Below the pieces are notes generated by a model, which made no database searches, had not been told where the DNA came from, and saw only the letters and a program-made list of their open reading frames with translations. A program made the translations under genes and the position numbers. A DNA stretch of 64,000 nucleotides from assembly GCF_014203595.1 (NCBI RefSeq), contig NZ_JACHJK010000009.1:62001-126000 (forward strand), in the 5' to 3' direction. Of this stretch, positions 17,898-25,895 are shown piece after piece (within the stretch, counting starts at the first letter, position 1; every line of letters begins with the position of its first letter). Origin of the DNA: Streptomyces echinatus (GTDB lineage Bacteria; Actinomycetota; Actinomycetes; Streptomycetales; Streptomycetaceae).

Positions 17898-18533
17898 ATG
17901 GTTAGTGACGGCCGGATTGGGTCTGAGTGCTCTGTCTTCTGCGGGCACTGTCAGTCGCAAGCGAAGGGCAGTGTCGTGGGTGCTCTGGCGGACAACGATC
18001 CGCCCGTTTCTCAGGGGCTGTACCTAGTCCAGTGCGGCAAGTGCAGACGTGGGGTGCTCGTTGAGGGCGACTTTGTTGTGCTTCCGTTCGGGAGGGACGA
18101 AAATGACTATGCGTACCAGTTGAGCACCCTGTGGCCAAAGGCGCATTTCACACTCAGCCACCTCATTCCCGGCGCCCTACAACGGGCCTACGAAGAGGCC
18201 AGAACCTGCTACTCCGCCGGGGCCTACACAGCTGCAGCAGCCATGGTTCGCCGGACACTTGAGGGCGTCTGCGCTGATCAGGGCGTAACAGCGAAGGTAC
18301 TCATGAGAGCCCTGCAAGAACTCCGCGACGCCGGAAAGATCGAGGGCCGCCTCTTTGACTGGGCACAAGCGTTGAGGGTCCTGGGCAATCAGGGTGCCCA
18401 CTTCACCGGGCAAGACGTTGACCGCGAGGACGCTGCCGATGCTCTCGCTCTCTGCGAGGCCCTGCTCGACTACATATACGTGCTGACGATTCGCTACGAC
18501 GAGTTCGTACAGCGCCGAAAGCCCTCGCCCTAG
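17898..18533 (+). CDS. DUF4145 domain protein with N-terminal zinc ribbon
   Basis: 211 aa. The N-terminus has two CxxC pairs (CGHCQ and CGKCR, about residues 15-50), a zinc ribbon. The C-terminal half is a DUF4145 helical domain (ARTCYSAGAYTAAAAMVRRT, LEGVC, then LRVLGNQGAHF and EDAADALALCEALLDYIY). DUF4145 domains occur in restriction-modification and other defence proteins and as free-standing proteins of unknown role. Codon use is less GC-rich than in core genes here, supporting horizontal acquisition. ATG 17898. Confidence 0.8.
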   Translation: MVSDGRIGSECSVFCGHCQSQAKGSVVGALADNDPPVSQGLYLVQCGKCRRGVLVEGDFVVLPFGRDENDYAYQLSTLWPKAHFTLSHLIPGALQRAYEEARTCYSAGAYTAAAAMVRRTLEGVCADQGVTAKVLMRALQELRDAGKIEGRLFDWAQALRVLGNQGAHFTGQDVDREDAADALALCEALLDYIYVLTIRYDEFVQRRKPSP

Positions 18534-18681
18534 AGTTGAATCAAGCATCCCCGGGTTGCTTGAGCCTCTGACTGCGGACAACGCCGACGTACAGCGACGG
18601 ACATCAGTAGATGCCTGCTAACCATCACACCAGGTAAGAGGGCGCCGGCCCAGGTCGAGGCCACACCCAAGCCGGAGCAAG

Positions 18682-18708
18682 GGCCCCGAACCGATCATGG
18701 TTCGGGCC
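18682..18708. terminator. Hairpin after the DUF4145 gene
   Basis: Inverted repeat GGCC(C)CGAACC / GGTTCGGGCC around a GATCAT loop, about 150 nt after the DUF4145 stop. Plausible terminator; weak because of the distance. Confidence 0.45.
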
Positions 18709-18773
18709 GCCGGGTCACTGGATTGCCGGGCCGCCCTTCCCATGTCCGTCACACGCTCCGGCAGAATGCGAGG

Positions 18774-19493
18774 GTGTCACTTGACGCCATCGACGCCGTG
18801 AACTGGTCGGCCATACCCAACCCGACGCGGAATCAGTGGGACGATCCGGAGGGCGTCGCTCACGCCCTCCGGCTGCTGACAGTGTCCACCACCGCCAATG
18901 AGACAGGTGACGCGGCAGCCGGCCTCGCCGGTCGCGGCTTCGTCTGCGGCCACGCTGCCATGGTGTTTCCGGCGGCCTACGCTGCCACCCCCATCCTGCT
19001 GGACCTCGTCGAGCACGGCCGGCGGCCGCGCATCAAGGAGGCAGCCCTGGGGCTCCTGGCAGACGCTCTGGGCTACTTCCCGATCGCCGGCTACAACCGG
19101 GTGGACACTTCCTACGGCACCGACGTCCCGCTCTGCTGCGCCATCGCACGCCACATCCGCGGCCGTCGCAGCGCCCTTCTCGCCCACGGGAAGTACGGCA
19201 GGCAGATCCTGGCAGAGGCAGAGCTTCACTGGTGGATGACCATCGAGGAAACGGAGCTCCACTCGGGCGGCACACTGACCGCCCTCGCCACTCTCGAAGG
19301 CACACCCTTCGGAGCACCCGTCGAGGCCGAGCTGCACAGCCCCCTTCCCGAGCGACCTGCAACCGCCGTGTGGATCGACGCGTTGACCGCCGACGCCTCG
19401 GGCGCCGCGTGCATCCGACTTGGGCAGACGCCGTCCGAGCCCCTGCCGAGCTCTACCCTCTGCCCAGCCGAGTGCGGCCGTCGCGAGCACTGA
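18774..19493 (+). CDS. Conserved helical (HEAT-like) protein of unknown function
   Basis: 239 aa from GTG 18774 (VSLDAIDAVNWSAIPNP). The sequence is mainly amphipathic helices (VAHALRLLTVSTTANETG, AAYAATPILLDLVEHGRRPR, KEAALGLLADALGYF), as in HEAT-repeat-like streptomycete hypotheticals of this length. The C-terminal 40 residues lose the helical pattern and are Ser/Pro-rich, so a late frameshift is possible. Isolated gene in the accessory island; function unknown. Confidence 0.65.
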   Translation: MSLDAIDAVNWSAIPNPTRNQWDDPEGVAHALRLLTVSTTANETGDAAAGLAGRGFVCGHAAMVFPAAYAATPILLDLVEHGRRPRIKEAALGLLADALGYFPIAGYNRVDTSYGTDVPLCCAIARHIRGRRSALLAHGKYGRQILAEAELHWWMTIEETELHSGGTLTALATLEGTPFGAPVEAELHSPLPERPATAVWIDALTADASGAACIRLGQTPSEPLPSSTLCPAECGRREH

Positions 19494-20110
19494 CCTCGTC
19501 GCCATGTCTCAACGGCCGCACCCCAACCACACCGGATCGAGCGGGGAACGAACTGGCCGCAGCATCCCAGGCTGAGAACCTCGACTGCTGGAGCGCGTAC
19601 GACGATCTCTGCGAAGCTCTCCGAGGTCTGTAGCCAGGTGAACCGGCTGCGGCCGAAACCTGTCGATTCCGAGTCGAGGTAAGCGGTGTCTGATCCCGAT
19701 CTTGGGAGCCGTTCGGGAGCCAACTTCGGAATCCGCCGCGCTGGAACGAATCTCGCTGCGCCGCGCGCTCGACGGCTTCCCGGTGACTCGTCTGGCACCG
19801 CCTCGGAGCGAGAGGAGCGGAAGCCATCCAGGAGCCGGCGCGACCTGATGATCACCAACCGGCGGCCAAGGGGCCGGGCCCTGTCCTCCACCCCCTGGCC
19901 GAGGAGGAATGCGAGCTGGTCGCGGCGCCACACGGACTCAACACCCTCTTCCTCGTCCAGCGGCCCGGCGCCAACGCCGACCCCGACGTCGTCCGCTTCC
20001 CTGCCAGACCCGGCAGAGCCGCTGCCGGGCCCGGCAGGGCCCGGACTCGGCACGGCCGATGACGAATTCGGCACGGCCGAGGACGAGATCCGGCGGAGGC
20101 CGGGGCCGGT
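19494..20110. other. About 600 bp without an intact gene; coding-like remnant at 19787-20062
   Basis: A plus-strand frame (19787-20062) has no start codon but contains a protein-like stretch, PLAEEECELVAAPHGLNTL then FLVQRPGANADPDVVRFP, before degenerating into Gly/Arg/Pro-rich sequence and stopping. It could be the tail of a lost gene. Two copies of CGGCACGGCCGA lie at 20049-20085. No other features seen. Confidence 0.3.
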
Positions 20111-20143
20111 ACGCCCCCCCCGCGGCCACCGCGGGGGGGGCGT
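20111..20143. terminator. Strong bidirectional terminator
   Basis: Perfect 15-bp inverted repeat (arms 20111-20125 and 20129-20143, loop CCA), almost pure G/C. It lies just beyond the stop of the leftward metallo-hydrolase gene and ends the accessory island on the right. Confidence 0.8.
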
Positions 20144-20170
20144 GGTTCAAGGAGCTGACCGCGCCGGGAA

Positions 20171-21355
20171 TCAGTGCGTGCGGTCGCCGGCGCCGCGTGC
20201 GGGCGGCTCGGCCACGAACGCTCCGACCGAGCGCCAGGTGCGCCGCACGTCGCCCGACACGCCACGCCACCACGCCTCGGCCGGCAGCTTGCCCGCCGGC
20301 TCGAAGGGCTCGCCGGGCCGGGGCAGGGCGACCGCCTGGCCGGCCTCCTCGGCGGCCTCCTTGGTCCAGTCCCCCGGCTCGGCCCAGGGATGCGGGGCGA
20401 GGTTGAAGGTGCCCCAGTGGATCGGCAGCAGCGCGCCGTGCGGCGCTCCGCCCTGGAGGTCGAGGTGGGCGCGCAGGCCCTCCTCGGGGGTCATGTGGAT
20501 GTCGGTCCAGAACTCGCTGTACGCACCGATCTGGATCATCGTCGCGTCGAACGGGCCGTGGGCGGCGCCGATCTCCTCGAAGCCGCCGAAGTAGCCGGTG
20601 TCGCCGCTGTGGTAGATGCGGTGCTCCTCGCCGGCGACGACCCAGGACGCCCACAGGGTGTGCTGGGTGTTGCGCAGGCCCCGGCCGCAGAAGTGGCGGG
20701 CCGGAGTGGCGGTGAGGGTGAGTCCGCCGACCTTGGCGGACTCGTGCCAGTCCAGCTCGCGCAGCCGGTCCGCCGATACACCCCAGTGTTCGAGGTGCGC
20801 GCCGACGCCGAGCGGCACGGCGAACAGGGTGTCGGTGCCGGCCAGCGCCCTGATGGTGGGCAGGTCCAGGTGGTCGTAGTGGTCGTGGGAGATGACGACC
20901 ACGTCGACCGGGCCGAGCGCGGCCAGCGGCAGCGGCACCGGATGCAGCCGCTTGGGCCCGGCGAAGGGGAACGGGGAGCAGCGCTCGCCCCAGACGGGGT
21001 CGAACAGCACCCGGTGACCGTCGATCTCGGCGAGCACGCTGGAGTGGCCCATCCAGGTGAGCCGCAGTCCGGTGGCGGGCGGCTCGGCCAGGTCGGCGAA
21101 GGTCGTGGGGTGCACCGGGACGGTGCCCCTGGGAGCGCGCAGCGGCCGGGTGTCCTTGTCGAGGAACACCTTGGCGAGATCGAGCGTGGAGCCGGACGGC
21201 CGGGTGCGTGCCGGGCCGCCGGGGTTCTGGAAGACACCGTCCTTGAAGTGCGGCGAGCGGCGGATACGTGCCAGGCGCTCACCGCCCGGGTCCGCGCCGA
21301 ACGCGGCGGGCCGCAGCGCGCGCAGCCCGGAGCTCGGAGAACGCAAACCGGTCAC
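20171..21355 (-). CDS. MBL-fold metallo-hydrolase (NAPE-PLD/UlaG-like)
   Basis: 394-aa metallo-beta-lactamase-fold hydrolase. The metal motif is HDHYDHLD, further ligands lie in TPARHFCGRG, YHSGDTGYFGG and LPIHWGTFNLA. The layout, with an N-terminal extension ending LTWMGHSSVLAEIDG, matches the NAPE-phospholipase D-like/UlaG branch acting on phosphodiester or lactone substrates. GTG 21355 has AGGAGG a few nt upstream. Monocistronic. Confidence 0.88.
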   Translation of the reverse strand: MTGLRSPSSGLRALRPAAFGADPGGERLARIRRSPHFKDGVFQNPGGPARTRPSGSTLDLAKVFLDKDTRPLRAPRGTVPVHPTTFADLAEPPATGLRLTWMGHSSVLAEIDGHRVLFDPVWGERCSPFPFAGPKRLHPVPLPLAALGPVDVVVISHDHYDHLDLPTIRALAGTDTLFAVPLGVGAHLEHWGVSADRLRELDWHESAKVGGLTLTATPARHFCGRGLRNTQHTLWASWVVAGEEHRIYHSGDTGYFGGFEEIGAAHGPFDATMIQIGAYSEFWTDIHMTPEEGLRAHLDLQGGAPHGALLPIHWGTFNLAPHPWAEPGDWTKEAAEEAGQAVALPRPGEPFEPAGKLPAEAWWRGVSGDVRRTWRSVGAFVAEPPARGAGDRTH

Positions 21356-21460
21356 GGTACCTCCTGGTGGAGTGGGCGAGGCCCTCCATTATGGTCGGCC
21401 CCTCCGGAAGTCCCGGCACGGCGGGGTCCGCTCCCGGTCACCGGAGATCCGTTCAGCGCG

Positions 21461-21490
21461 TTGACAGGGTCCGGACCACCTCCGGATACT
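21461..21490 (+). promoter_or_regulatory. Consensus-like HrdB (sigma-70) promoter
   Basis: TTGACA (21461-21466), 18-bp spacer, GATACT (21485-21490), about 50 nt before the dehydrogenase ATG. The spacer contains the palindrome GGTCCGGACC, and the dyad ACTGA-N7-TCAGT follows the -10; either could be an operator. Confidence 0.65.
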
Positions 21491-21542
21491 GACTCGCTAT
21501 TCAGTAAGCCCCCCTCGTCGCCCCCGCTCCCCCGGAGACCCC

Positions 21543-22721
21543 ATGACCACCCCCCTGATGTCGCTCGTCTGGACCGACCACGTCACCGGCCGCCGGGGCT
21601 TCCTGGTCGTGGACCGGCTGGTGCGCGGCGTGGCCAGCGGCGGGCTACGGATGCGGCCGGGCTGCACGCTGGAGGAGGTGGCGGGGCTCGCCCGCGGCAT
21701 GACGATGAAGGAGGCCCTGCACTACGACCCCGAGGGCCGCTATCTCCCCCTCGGCGGCGCCAAGGGCGGCATCGACTGCGATCCGCGGGACCCGGAGTCG
21801 TACGGGCTCCTGGTCCGCTATCTGCGGGCCATGCGGCCCTACGTCGAGAGCTGCTGGGCCACCGGTGAGGATCTGGGCCTCAGCCAGGACCTGGTGGACC
21901 GCGCGGCGGCGGAGGCGGGTCTGGTCTCGTCCATCCAGGCGGTGTATCCGCTGCTGGACGACGAGTCGGCGGCCCGGAAGCGGCTCGCGGACGCCTTCGC
22001 GGTGGAGGTGGACGGCATCGGCCTGGGTGAACTGGCCGGCGGCTGCGGGGTGGCCGAGTCGGTGCTGGCGGTCCTGGACCGGGCGGCGGTGCCGTACCCG
22101 GGCACCCGGGTCGCCGTGCAGGGTCTCGGCACGATGGGCGGGGCCACCGCGCGCTTCCTCGCCCGGGCGGGCCTGACGGTGGTGGCCGTCGCCGACCTCA
22201 AGGGCACGATCGCCAACCCGGCGGGGCTGGACGTGGAGGCGCTGCTGAGGGCCCGGGACGGTCACGGCACCGTCGACCGCGGCGCGCTGCGCCCCGAGGA
22301 CCGGGAACTGCCCGGCGACGCGTGGCTGGCCACGGAGGCGGAGGTGCTGGTGCCGGCCGCCGTGTCGTACGCGGTCGACGGCGCCGGCCAGGAACTGGTC
22401 CGGGCGCGCTGGATCGTGGAGGCCGCCAACATGCCCGTCGTACCGGAGGCGGAGGCGCTGCTGGCCGCCCGCGGGGTGACGGTGCTGCCGGACGTGGTGG
22501 TCAATTCCGGGACGAACGCGTGGTGGTGGTGGACCCTGTTCGGCGACATCGGGGCGGACGCCGACGAGGCGTTCGCGCGTGTCCGCCGTTCGATGCGCGA
22601 CCTGGTCGGCCTGATGCTCGACCGTGCGGAGACCGACGGGACGACCCCGCGCGCGGCGGCGCACGCCCTCGTGAGCGACCGGCTGCCGGTGATCGCGGAG
22701 CGCTTCGGCTGGTATCGCTGA
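21543..22721 (+). CDS. Glu/Leu/Phe/Val family amino-acid dehydrogenase
   Basis: 392 aa. The dimerisation/substrate domain contains the catalytic-lysine region LPLGGAKGGIDCDP and the N-terminal MTMKEALHY; the NAD(P) domain has VAVQGLGTMGGATARFLA. VNSGTNAWWWWTLFG near the C-terminus closes the active site. Reversible oxidative deamination of an L-amino acid is expected. The substrate (Glu, Leu, Val or Phe) cannot be decided by eye. ATG 21543 has GGAG upstream, and a consensus promoter drives it. Confidence 0.87.
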   Translation: MTTPLMSLVWTDHVTGRRGFLVVDRLVRGVASGGLRMRPGCTLEEVAGLARGMTMKEALHYDPEGRYLPLGGAKGGIDCDPRDPESYGLLVRYLRAMRPYVESCWATGEDLGLSQDLVDRAAAEAGLVSSIQAVYPLLDDESAARKRLADAFAVEVDGIGLGELAGGCGVAESVLAVLDRAAVPYPGTRVAVQGLGTMGGATARFLARAGLTVVAVADLKGTIANPAGLDVEALLRARDGHGTVDRGALRPEDRELPGDAWLATEAEVLVPAAVSYAVDGAGQELVRARWIVEAANMPVVPEAEALLAARGVTVLPDVVVNSGTNAWWWWTLFGDIGADADEAFARVRRSMRDLVGLMLDRAETDGTTPRAAAHALVSDRLPVIAERFGWYR

Positions 22722-22758
22722 CGGATCCGGCGGCTTCGGCGGCAGCGGGATCAGCGAC

Positions 22759-22764
22759 TAGTGT
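22759..22764 (+). promoter_or_regulatory. -10 box for a leaderless tetR transcript
   Basis: TAGTGT ends 6 nt before the GTG start of the TetR gene, the TANNNT-6-GTG spacing of streptomycete leaderless messages, and no Shine-Dalgarno sequence precedes that GTG. Confidence 0.5.
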
Positions 22765-22770
22765 GACCGC

Positions 22771-23391
22771 GTGGCGAGAGTGCGGTTGAGCGTGGCGGAG
22801 CGGCGGGAGGAACTGCTGCGGGCTGCCATCGGGCAGATCGAGGAGCGGGGCGTGGCGGCGGTCAGGATCGCCGACGTGGCCGCGGCGCTCGGTGTGAGCA
22901 ACGCGCTGGTGCTGTACCACTTCTCCACGAAGGAGAGGCTGGTCGCCGCAGCGTTCACGTATGCGGCCGAGGGTGACCTCGCGCACCTGCGCAAGCTGCT
23001 GGGCCGGCGGACCACCGCGCTGCGCCGGCTGCGGGCCGCGGTGCGCTGGTACGCGCCGACCGGCCAGGCGAAGGGCTGGCGGCTGTGGATCGAGGGCTGG
23101 GCCGTGGCCCTGCGCGAGCCGGCCCTGCGGGAGGTCAGCCGGGACCTGGACAGGCAGTGGAAGGCGGCGATCACCGAGGTCATCGCCGAGGGCGTGACGG
23201 CCGGCGAGTTCGTGTGCCCGGACCCGGCCGGTACGGCGCTGCGGCTGACGGCGCTGCTGGACGGGCTGGCGGTGCAGCTGACGTCGTACCCGGGCGCGGT
23301 GGCGCGGTCCCGGGCGCAGGAGTGGGTGGACGACGCCCTCGCCCGGGAACTGGGCCTGGAACGGCAGGCGTTGACCGACCGAGAGCGGTGA
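22771..23391 (+). CDS. TetR-family transcriptional regulator (BetI-like)
   Basis: 206 aa. N-terminal HTH (AAIGQIEERGVAAVRIADVA and NALVLYHFSTKERLVAAA, about residues 12-60), then a helical ligand domain with the TetR_C/BetI pattern (LTALLDGLAVQLTSYPG). It follows the amino-acid dehydrogenase by 49 bp with its own putative -10 box, and may control that gene or the divergent neighbourhood. The 20-bp hairpin after it ends the transcript. Confidence 0.87.
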   Translation: MARVRLSVAERREELLRAAIGQIEERGVAAVRIADVAAALGVSNALVLYHFSTKERLVAAAFTYAAEGDLAHLRKLLGRRTTALRRLRAAVRWYAPTGQAKGWRLWIEGWAVALREPALREVSRDLDRQWKAAITEVIAEGVTAGEFVCPDPAGTALRLTALLDGLAVQLTSYPGAVARSRAQEWVDDALARELGLERQALTDRER

Positions 23392-23397
23392 GCATGC

Positions 23398-23440
23398 GCG
23401 CCGGGCCGCCCCGCACCAGGGGTGCGGGGCGGCCCGGCGC
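23398..23440. terminator. Perfect 20-bp hairpin between convergent genes
   Basis: Arms 23398-23417 and 23421-23440 are perfectly complementary around an AGG loop, placed exactly between the convergent tetR and SGNH-hydrolase genes. A bidirectional terminator. Confidence 0.88.
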
Positions 23441-23452
23441 GTCCCCGCGGTG

Positions 23453-24271
23453 TCAGGCCACGGAGGCGATGCGCATCTTGATGTCGTCCGGCGACAGCGC
23501 GCCCTTGGCGGTCACGTGGTCGCCGGAGGACTCGCCGCGCAGCCGCCGCCCGATCCAGGGGACGAGGAATTCGCGCGCCCACTGGACGTCGTCACGGCGG
23601 ACCTCCAGGGTGCCCCGGGGCGGCAGCGGCGGCCACGGCTGCTCCGGGTCGGCCGGGACGTCCAGGCCGAGGGCCTGTCCGGCCCGCAGCGCCACGCGCG
23701 TGTGCCCCTCGGGCGAGAGGTGCAGCCGGTCGCTGTCCCAGGCCCTGCGGTCCTGCACGGACTTCAGGGACCACAGGTCGAGCACGGGGCAGCCGTACCG
23801 GTCGGCGATGGCCCGGACGTGCCCGTTGTAGGTGGCGATCTTGCCGCGCAGGTGCTTGAGCACGGGGACGCCACGGGTGTCGAAGCCGGTCGTCACCAGC
23901 ACGGTGCCGGCGACCTCGGTCAGCTGGGCCACGGCGCGCTCGAAGCGCTCGGCCACCTCGTCGGGGTCGGTGCCCGGGCGGATGATGTCGTTGCCGCCCG
24001 CGCAGAAGGAGACCAGGTCCGGGGCCAGGTCGACGGCCTGCGGGAGCTGGTCGGCCATGATCTGGTCCAGCAGTTTCCCGCGTACCGCGAGGTTGGTGTA
24101 CTGGAAGTCGCCCTCGGGGCGCCGGTCGGCGAGCAGCACCGCGAACCGGTCGGCCCAGCCCACGAACGCCCCGTCGGGCCCAAGGTCGCCGACGCCCTCG
24201 GTGAAGCTGTCCCCCACCGCCACGTACGACCCGATCTCTGATCTGATGTCACTCTTCGAATCGTCTGCCAC
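23453..24271 (-). CDS. SGNH/GDSL-family hydrolase
   Basis: 272 aa. Block I is VAVGDSFTEGVGD (catalytic Ser), Block III SFCAGGNDIIRPG (oxyanion Asn), Block V DRLHLSPEGH (catalytic Asp and His). No signal peptide or membrane segment is visible, so it is likely cytoplasmic, an esterase or lipase of undetermined substrate. GTG start at 24271 without a strong ribosome binding site. A short dyad CCTACG-CGAC-CGTAGG (24301-24316) lies upstream and could be an operator. Confidence 0.88.
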   Translation of the reverse strand: MADDSKSDIRSEIGSYVAVGDSFTEGVGDLGPDGAFVGWADRFAVLLADRRPEGDFQYTNLAVRGKLLDQIMADQLPQAVDLAPDLVSFCAGGNDIIRPGTDPDEVAERFERAVAQLTEVAGTVLVTTGFDTRGVPVLKHLRGKIATYNGHVRAIADRYGCPVLDLWSLKSVQDRRAWDSDRLHLSPEGHTRVALRAGQALGLDVPADPEQPWPPLPPRGTLEVRRDDVQWAREFLVPWIGRRLRGESSGDHVTAKGALSPDDIKMRIASVA

Positions 24272-24408
24272 GTCGGACCATGATTCACCTTCGGATGTGA
24301 CCTACGCGACCGTAGGCAGGGGTTGACGAACGGTGAGATGAGACACCCTTAAAGAGTTTGCGATATCAGGAATAGGGGTGCTCACGGGGCTGTTGGGGCC
24401 AGGCGCGA

Positions 24409-24445
24409 CGAAGGCCGGACCCGGGGATCGGGGGTCCGGCCTTCG
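24409..24445. terminator. Terminator of the M23 peptidase gene
   Basis: 14-bp inverted repeat CGAAGGCCGGACCC / GGGTCCGGCCTTCG, 37 nt past the stop of the leftward peptidase gene. Confidence 0.82.
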
Positions 24446-24481
24446 GCGGCGTGTCAGGCGGGTGGTGCGGGGAGCCGGCCG

Positions 24482-25426
24482 TCAGCCGACGGCGACGCCG
24501 TGGCCGCGGAGGTAGCCGACGGGGTCGAGGTCGGAGCCGTAGTCCGGGGTGGTGCGGATCTCGAAGTGCAGGTGCGGGCCCGTCACGTTGCCGGTGGCGC
24601 CGGACAGGCCGACCTGCTGACCCGCGGTCACGGTCTGGCCGGCCGAGACGGAGAGCTGCGACAGGTGGGCGTACTGGGCGAAGTGGCCGTCCTCGAGCTT
24701 GAGGACGACCTGGTTGCCGTACGCGCCGCCCCAGCCCGCGGAGACGACCGTGCCGGCGGCGACGGCCTTGAGGGGCGTGCCGGTCGGTACGACGAAGTCG
24801 ACGCCGGTGTGGTAGCCGCTGGACCACATGCTGCCGGCCACGTGGTAGCCGGTACCGATGGTGGCGCCGGCCACCGGGAGGGTGTACCCGGCGGCGCTCC
24901 GCGCGGTGCCGGACGCGGCCGGTTCGGAGGTCCGGGCGGGGGCCGGGGCGGAGGTCCGGGCCGGGGCGGGGGTCTCGGCGGGCTTCGGGGCGGCCGGCCG
25001 GGAGGGGGCGGCCGGGGCGGACTGCGGGGCGGTGGACTCGGCTCGGGCCGGCGCGGCCTTCCCGCCGAGGGTGAGCTCCAGGCCGGGGTGGATGAGCGAC
25101 GGGTCGGCGCCGACGGCCTGGCGGTTGTCGTCGTAGAGCCGCTGCCAGCCGCCGCCGACATGCTGCGACTCGGCGATCGTGGCGAGGCAGTCGCCGCTGC
25201 GCACGGTGTAGTGGCGCGCACCCGGGTCCGGCTGCGCGGCGGTCCTCACCGTTTCCGGAAGGGTTCGCACGGCCGTTCCGGACGGGGACTGGGCGGGGGT
25301 GGCGGCGTGTGCTCCGGTGGCCCCGAGGAGCGGGAGGGCCAGGGCGGCGCCACCGGTTCCGGCGACGGCGATGGAGCGGGAAAGACGCGGGGGCTTGGGA
25401 CGTCGGTGCTTACCCTTGGCGGGCAT
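24482..25426 (-). CDS. Secreted LysM-M23 peptidoglycan endopeptidase
   Basis: 314 aa from ATG 25426, with GGAGAGGAA upstream. A signal peptide (SIAVAGTGGAALALPLLGA, then AHA-AT) is followed by a LysM domain (YTVRSGDCLATIAE to LIHPGLELTLG, about residues 70-120), an Ala/Pro/Glu-rich linker, and an M23 domain with the zinc motif GYHTGVDF and catalytic HLHFEIR near the C-terminus. It should cut peptide cross-bridges in the wall. The upstream leader carries a ydaO-type riboswitch, as for other streptomycete wall hydrolases. Confidence 0.93.
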   Translation of the reverse strand: MPAKGKHRRPKPPRLSRSIAVAGTGGAALALPLLGATGAHAATPAQSPSGTAVRTLPETVRTAAQPDPGARHYTVRSGDCLATIAESQHVGGGWQRLYDDNRQAVGADPSLIHPGLELTLGGKAAPARAESTAPQSAPAAPSRPAAPKPAETPAPARTSAPAPARTSEPAASGTARSAAGYTLPVAGATIGTGYHVAGSMWSSGYHTGVDFVVPTGTPLKAVAAGTVVSAGWGGAYGNQVVLKLEDGHFAQYAHLSQLSVSAGQTVTAGQQVGLSGATGNVTGPHLHFEIRTTPDYGSDLDPVGYLRGHGVAVG

Positions 25427-25439
25427 GGCGCGATTCCTC

Positions 25440-25640
25440 TCCGGCGCCTGCGAGGTCAGCTGTCGGGTTCGGGCTGGAGCTGCCCGGCCGTGCGCGCACG
25501 GCTGCACCCCTGGCCTGTCGCGGAGACCGGGACAGGCAGTCGTGCCTGGTGGGTCCCCCGCTCCTGCCGACGCGGGTCATGTGTGTGGGACTCCGGGCGG
25601 CGGCAGGATTCGGCGTTCCGTCCGGATCGGTGGCGAAAGT
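25440..25640 (-). promoter_or_regulatory. ydaO/yuaA-type cyclic-di-AMP riboswitch
   Basis: Reading the minus strand, the leader of the M23 gene contains the conserved ydaO elements in order: CCGAATCCTGCC near the 5' end (about 25601-25614), AGCGGGGGACCCA (about 25550-25563), and the terminal block CGAACCCGACAGCTGACCTC followed by GCAGGC (about 25445-25470). It ends shortly before the ribosome binding site. In Streptomyces this class turns off wall-hydrolase genes when c-di-AMP is high. Boundaries are approximate. Confidence 0.85.
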
Positions 25641-25895
25641 AAGCGAGCGGGACGCGTGGAAACAAGCGAGTGGTTCCCGTTGTGCGGGTTTCGGATGATC
25701 GGTTACGGGAGTTCACCGTCACCCAGAGTGCGTTCCCGCACGCGACACTCTTTCAATTCCCCTGGTCCGTGCGGTCATTACGTGGACATGACGCGCGACG
25801 CACGGTCACGGATATGACACTGCTCACGCGTCCGCTCCCCACCCTCCCCTGCTCCACCACGAGTTGGAATGAAGGTGCCGATCCGGACATACAGC
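25641..25895. other. Promoter region of the riboswitch-controlled gene; nothing else seen
   Basis: Lower-GC intergenic DNA between the riboswitch leader and the 3' end of the alpha-galactosidase gene. It must contain the promoter for the M23 gene; I cannot pick a convincing -35/-10 pair. No ORF with coding character. Confidence 0.4.
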
